Below, one piece after another: positions 1-64,000 of a stretch of DNA of 64,000 nucleotides. The notes beneath the pieces were generated by a model, which saw only the letters and a program-made list of their open reading frames with translations, made no database searches and had not been told where the DNA came from. Position numbers and translations under genes: made by a program. Origin of the DNA: Undaria pinnatifida (taxonomy: Eukaryota > Sar > Phaeophyceae > Laminariales > Alariaceae). The stretch is taken from assembly GCA_012845835.1 (NCBI GenBank), contig JABAKD010000023.1:11316427-11380426 (forward strand), in the 5' to 3' direction. Position 1 is the stretch's first letter. Each line of letters opens with the position of its first letter.

Positions 1-1500
1 TAAGAAGTGGTTGCCGGGTTCCCAATCTACGTAGCGCCAGGCCAGAAAATACACAGCATCAGCCCACTCCAGGCGTGCTGTTTTGGTTCATTTTATTGCT
101 CTTTCAAGGGTCCATACATCTCGCGGCACGGGGTTTCGTGCGGTGGCCTCGCCGATTCCGTACATTTATTGACTGGCGGGATAGATTCAAATCGTATGAA
201 CCAAAATGACGTAAGCTGTAATATGTGCCAATTGCAACTGGAATGGGTAGACGGAAGCTATATACATGCGCAGCAGTATCATAGAGGCAGCATTAGGCAA
301 GCGCCACTAAGACCCGCGTGCAGAGCAACCCCTCGGCGCACTTTTGAACAGAGCGATGTTTTTAGGATTTTGTGGGCAACATACACGTCCCCGAAAGGTG
401 TACCAGGTATGCCATTATTTTTTATAGAAAACTGGTCAGCGTCTGAAAGGCAAAGTAGGTACACTAAAAATATCGATCAACATATGCTACCTCGAGTAGG
501 CCCTACTACACTCGATTTCCAATACATTATCCCACAGTAAACCTGACACGTATCTTGGACTATGTCAGGAACCTCGCAGAGATTCTGCCAATTTTACCTC
601 CGACTCTATTTCGGTGTTGGACACAGAATGGGATGATTGCATTGCTCTCATCTCCTTTTTGAGCGTTTTCTAGGGGTGTGAGGTATGCAACTTCTTGACA
701 CATGAGGTCATTTTTCATCTGTTTATTTTTTAGGAAGTTAATGCTTTGTAGATTTTGGGATGAAGGTGATAATCGAACCCTCGACCTCTTCTTCAATATC
801 TCACGGCAAGTCTGCAACGCCATTGAGAGGAAAAGAAGACAAAAAAACTCCATCGACATATGCTACTTCGAGTAGGCCCTTTAATACTCGATTTCCACCA
901 CACTTCTGTGAAAAAACGAGGAAAAAAGCGAAATAGTAGGGCCGTACGTACATTTAGATTAAAGCTAATCCACAATTATGCCACGTTCAAGCCGCGAGAA
1001 TTTACCAGCCCCGCTGAAGAGGATGCTACTTGGTTGTCGGGCCTGTCTATAGTTGCAATAAAACACCACCACGAAGCCATCGCTTCCGTTGACTGGCAAA
1101 CGGCCCAAAAACCAGCAGCGCAAACAGGCGTCACAGCGACAGCACGCCTTTCACACCTCTACTGCCCCAACGAACCGTGGAAAAGCGAAAGTAATTTATC
1201 ACTTATTCAAGAAAATGGCTGACATGCCCTTTAAATGATATACCAGGTATAACCCTAATCCAATGAAACGCAACCAGCCAATGTAGGGTGAAACCCCCAT
1301 TGAGTCTCGTACACAGTGTGCATCAACCATTTTCTCGAACAAGTAGTAAGCTCTACTGACGAAAGCGGCAACTTTTTTATGCGATACCGTCATGAATTCA
1401 ACTGTTTCCACGGATATCATCTACCAAGGTACGACCTTTGCTTGATGCAGCACGTTAATAGAAAATAAGGCGCGCGAGGCGCGGCGTTTTTGCGCTTGTG
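1..1500. other. Probable intron or downstream region; one short direct repeat
   Basis: No recognisable protein. A diverged direct repeat of about 55 bp occurs at 481-535 and 857-912 (shared CATATGCTAC and ACTCGATTTCCA). If the exchanger continues, its C-terminal tail exons would lie here or further left. These tails are poorly conserved and could not be picked out. Confidence 0.5.
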
Positions 1501-1504
1501 TATA

Positions 1505-1600
1505 TCCGACATATCTCACCGTGGTTAAACATGCTGGGGACATAGACCCCTTGTTCCGGCTTGGGGTCCCTGGTGATTGAACAACCTACCAAACAATTAA
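1505..1600 (-). pseudogene. Copy of NHE exon 6 3' part with donor
   Basis: Minus strand ITRDPKPEQGVYVPSMFNH then GE, parallel to FTRGLKPERGAYVPSMFNY of exon 6. The donor context CACG|GTGAGAT is better than that of the intact exon. It lacks the helix. Together with the two upstream fragments, exon 6 sits inside its own broken duplicates. Confidence 0.75.
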
Positions 1601-1649
1601 CCCATAAAACATCCTTACAACCAGCCAACAACAAAGCCAGTGACACCTA

Positions 1650-1742
1650 CCGTATCGGTGGCATCCACTGAATACGTGGCATCCATTGTGCCAGTGGCAT
1701 CTACCCTATCAGTGGCATCCGCTGTGTCAATGGCATCTCTTA
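1650..1742. repeat. Minisatellite, GTGGCATCYRCY units of about 22 bp
   Basis: Four to five imperfect tandem copies of a unit with GGCATCCACTG, GGCATCCATTG, GGCATCTACCC, GGCATCCGCTG and GGCATCTCTTA, lying between exon 6 and its downstream copy. Confidence 0.75.
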
Positions 1743-1777
1743 TATACCAGGTACCCAGAATATTCTATATATCTCAC

Positions 1778-62894
<61,117 letters not shown>

Positions 62895-63061
62895 CTGATG
62901 AAAAGGAATAAAGCGGCTATAATCGAATCGAAAAAAAGGATCAAAGCAAAACAAGAACCCAGGAAACAAGGCATCAAGAAAAAAAAAAAAAAAAGATGGC
63001 GGATACGCAATGAAAACACACTTAGAAAAAACAACAAAAGGAACAACAAGAGAACGCATAC

Positions 63062-63135
63062 GAGAAAACAACAAAGCTTATGGCGTCGTGGACAACTCCC
63101 TCCCATAACCGGACGGCACTAAGCATCGGGTCTTC
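63062..63135 (-). pseudogene. Mutated duplicate of NHE exon 1
   Basis: Acceptor CGTCAG|GAA, then EDPMLSAVRLWEGVVHDAIS and FVVF. Strong nucleotide match to the intact exon at 62,814-62,894. Key residues changed: FGE to LWE and Asn-Asp to His-Asp. The copy is about 7 nt shorter at its 3' end, so splicing at the nearest GTATGC would shift frame. There is no stop inside. Most likely decayed; a low-use alternative exon is possible. Confidence 0.8.
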
Positions 63136-63179
63136 CTGACGCTTGTGATAACAAAAAAGAGGAGCGATGCGGCACACGA

Positions 63180-63400
63180 TCGACAACAAGAACACAATAA
63201 AATAAGAAACCATCCACACCGCTAACACCACCCACCAGCAACGAAAAATTCAACACTATCACCCGCACCAGTACCACCGCAACAACACCCTCTCCCTTAT
63301 CACCACCACCACCGACACCATTACAGCAATACCACAACAACACTACCAACAAAGCACCACCATCACTGCCACCAACACCACCATCAATAATGCTTGATAG
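63180..63400. repeat. CAC/AAC-rich low-complexity tract
   Basis: Imperfect ACC, AAC and CACCA triplets throughout, with no coding or splice signal recognised. It separates the duplicated exon copy from the exon-end-like segments at 63.4-63.6 kb. Confidence 0.6.
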
Positions 63401-63420
63401 GGTACAACAAGAAGAACCAA

Positions 63421-63585
63421 AAGAGGAACAACGTTAGACCTACCTTCTTGACGATGGACAAAACAGCAAGAACAAGAGCAAGTACAGCATCAACAGCAGC
63501 AACAACGGAAAAAAAAAAAACTGCAAGAACAATGCCATGTAGACCTACCCGCTTGATGAGGAACAGAACAAGATCAAGACCTAGT
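63421..63585 (-). other. Two degenerate exon-end-like segments with AAG|GTAGGT donors
   Basis: Minus strand shows two related ends: a hydrophobic run VLAVLSIVKK|GTAGGTCTAA (63,439-63,470) and LDLVLFLIKR|GTAGGTCTAC (63,545-63,575). Both end phase 0, as the exon preceding 62,894 must. In the family the residues just before this point are 'TDPVATLALLKR'. This resemblance is only suggestive; they may be decayed copies of the next upstream exon. Confidence 0.35.
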
Positions 63586-63591
63586 TCAAGA

Positions 63592-64000
63592 AAAAGTTCA
63601 AGAACAAGTTCAAGAACAAGAACAAGTTCAAGAACAAGTTCAAGAACAAGTTCAAGAACAAGTTCAAGAACAAGTTCAAGAACAAGTTCAAGAACAAGTT
63701 CAAGAACAAGTTCAAGAACAAGTTCAAGAACAAGTTCAAGAACAATTTCAAGAACAAGTTCAAGAACAAGTTCAAGAACAAGTTCAAGAACAAGTTCAAG
63801 AACAAGTTCAAGAACAAGTTCAAGAACAAGTTCAAGAACAAGTTCAAGAACAAGTTCAAGAACAAGTTCAAGAACAAGTTCAAGAACAAGTTCAAGAACA
63901 AGTTCAAGAACAAGTTCAAGAACAAGTTCAAGAACAAGTTCAAGAACAAGTTCAAGAACAAGTTCAAGAAAAAGTTCAAGAACAAGTTCAAGAACAAGTT
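63592..64000. repeat. 12-bp minisatellite (AGTTCAAGAACA)n reaching the window edge
   Basis: About 34 nearly perfect copies of AGTTCAAGAACA with occasional single-base changes (for example at 63,745 and 63,970). The minus strand reads as an endless FLNL peptide, a by-product of a unit divisible by three. It runs off the right end. No tract of this kind is expected in an exchanger, so it is treated as intronic. Confidence 0.95.

Noticed and set aside
752-800. Possible tRNA T-arm from the complement of TCGAACCCTCGACC
   Set aside because: The T-stem does not pair and no D- or anticodon arm is present.
63581-63997. 138-codon FLNL repeat protein on the minus strand
   Set aside because: Product of a 12-bp minisatellite whose length is divisible by three; no start, flanks or family.
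63592-64000. CRISPR-like regular repeats
   Set aside because: Units are contiguous with no spacers, and the sequence is eukaryotic.

Overview
The window is eukaryotic nuclear DNA from a large, repeat-rich genome. The evidence is GT-AG introns, a Na+/H+ exchanger gene spread over about 61 kb, Ty1/copia, Helitron and non-LTR elements, long microsatellites, and no operon-like layout. The style of copia, APE-type LINE and OTU-bearing Helitron fits an alga or other protist (perhaps stramenopile). That placement is a low-confidence guess.

Main result: six minus-strand exons at 62,814-62,894, 44,357-44,604, 22,603-22,702, 21,598-21,746, 2,711-2,840 and 1,778-1,934 follow each other in gene order. 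Their splice phases match at every junction, and together they encode about 288 residues of a CPA1 sodium/proton exchanger (NHE/NHX type), from the conserved Asn-Asp ion-binding exon to the last core membrane segments. The N-terminal exons must lie beyond 64,000 and the C-terminal tail probably beyond position 1. Three introns are 18-22 kb; two are about 0.8 kb.

Three of the six exons have decayed extra copies of themselves nearby: one of the Asn-Asp exon (63.1 kb), four of the exon-4 membrane segment (3.1-4.1 kb), and two or three fragments around exon 6 (1.5-2.3 kb). Several copies keep reading frame and splice donors. This repeated local exon duplication is the most unusual feature here.

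The introns are filled with transposons. All recognisable autonomous ones lie on the plus strand, antisense to the gene. Intron 4 (2.8-21.6 kb) holds a dead copia element split by a 3.8-kb terminal-inverted-repeat element, plus satellite-like repeats. Intron 2 (22.7-44.4 kb) holds a 1.4-kb TAG microsatellite touching the acceptor, composite GC-rich repeats, a small three-exon gene, and a broken Helitron with an OTU protease-like tail. Intron 1 (44.6-62.8 kb) holds two copies of one LINE family, one copy carrying two insertions, a nearly complete LINE of a second family broken by two TAG stops, and inverted composite repeats. The right edge (63.6-64.0 kb) is a 12-bp minisatellite.

No CRISPR, rRNA, convincing tRNA or prokaryotic signal was seen.
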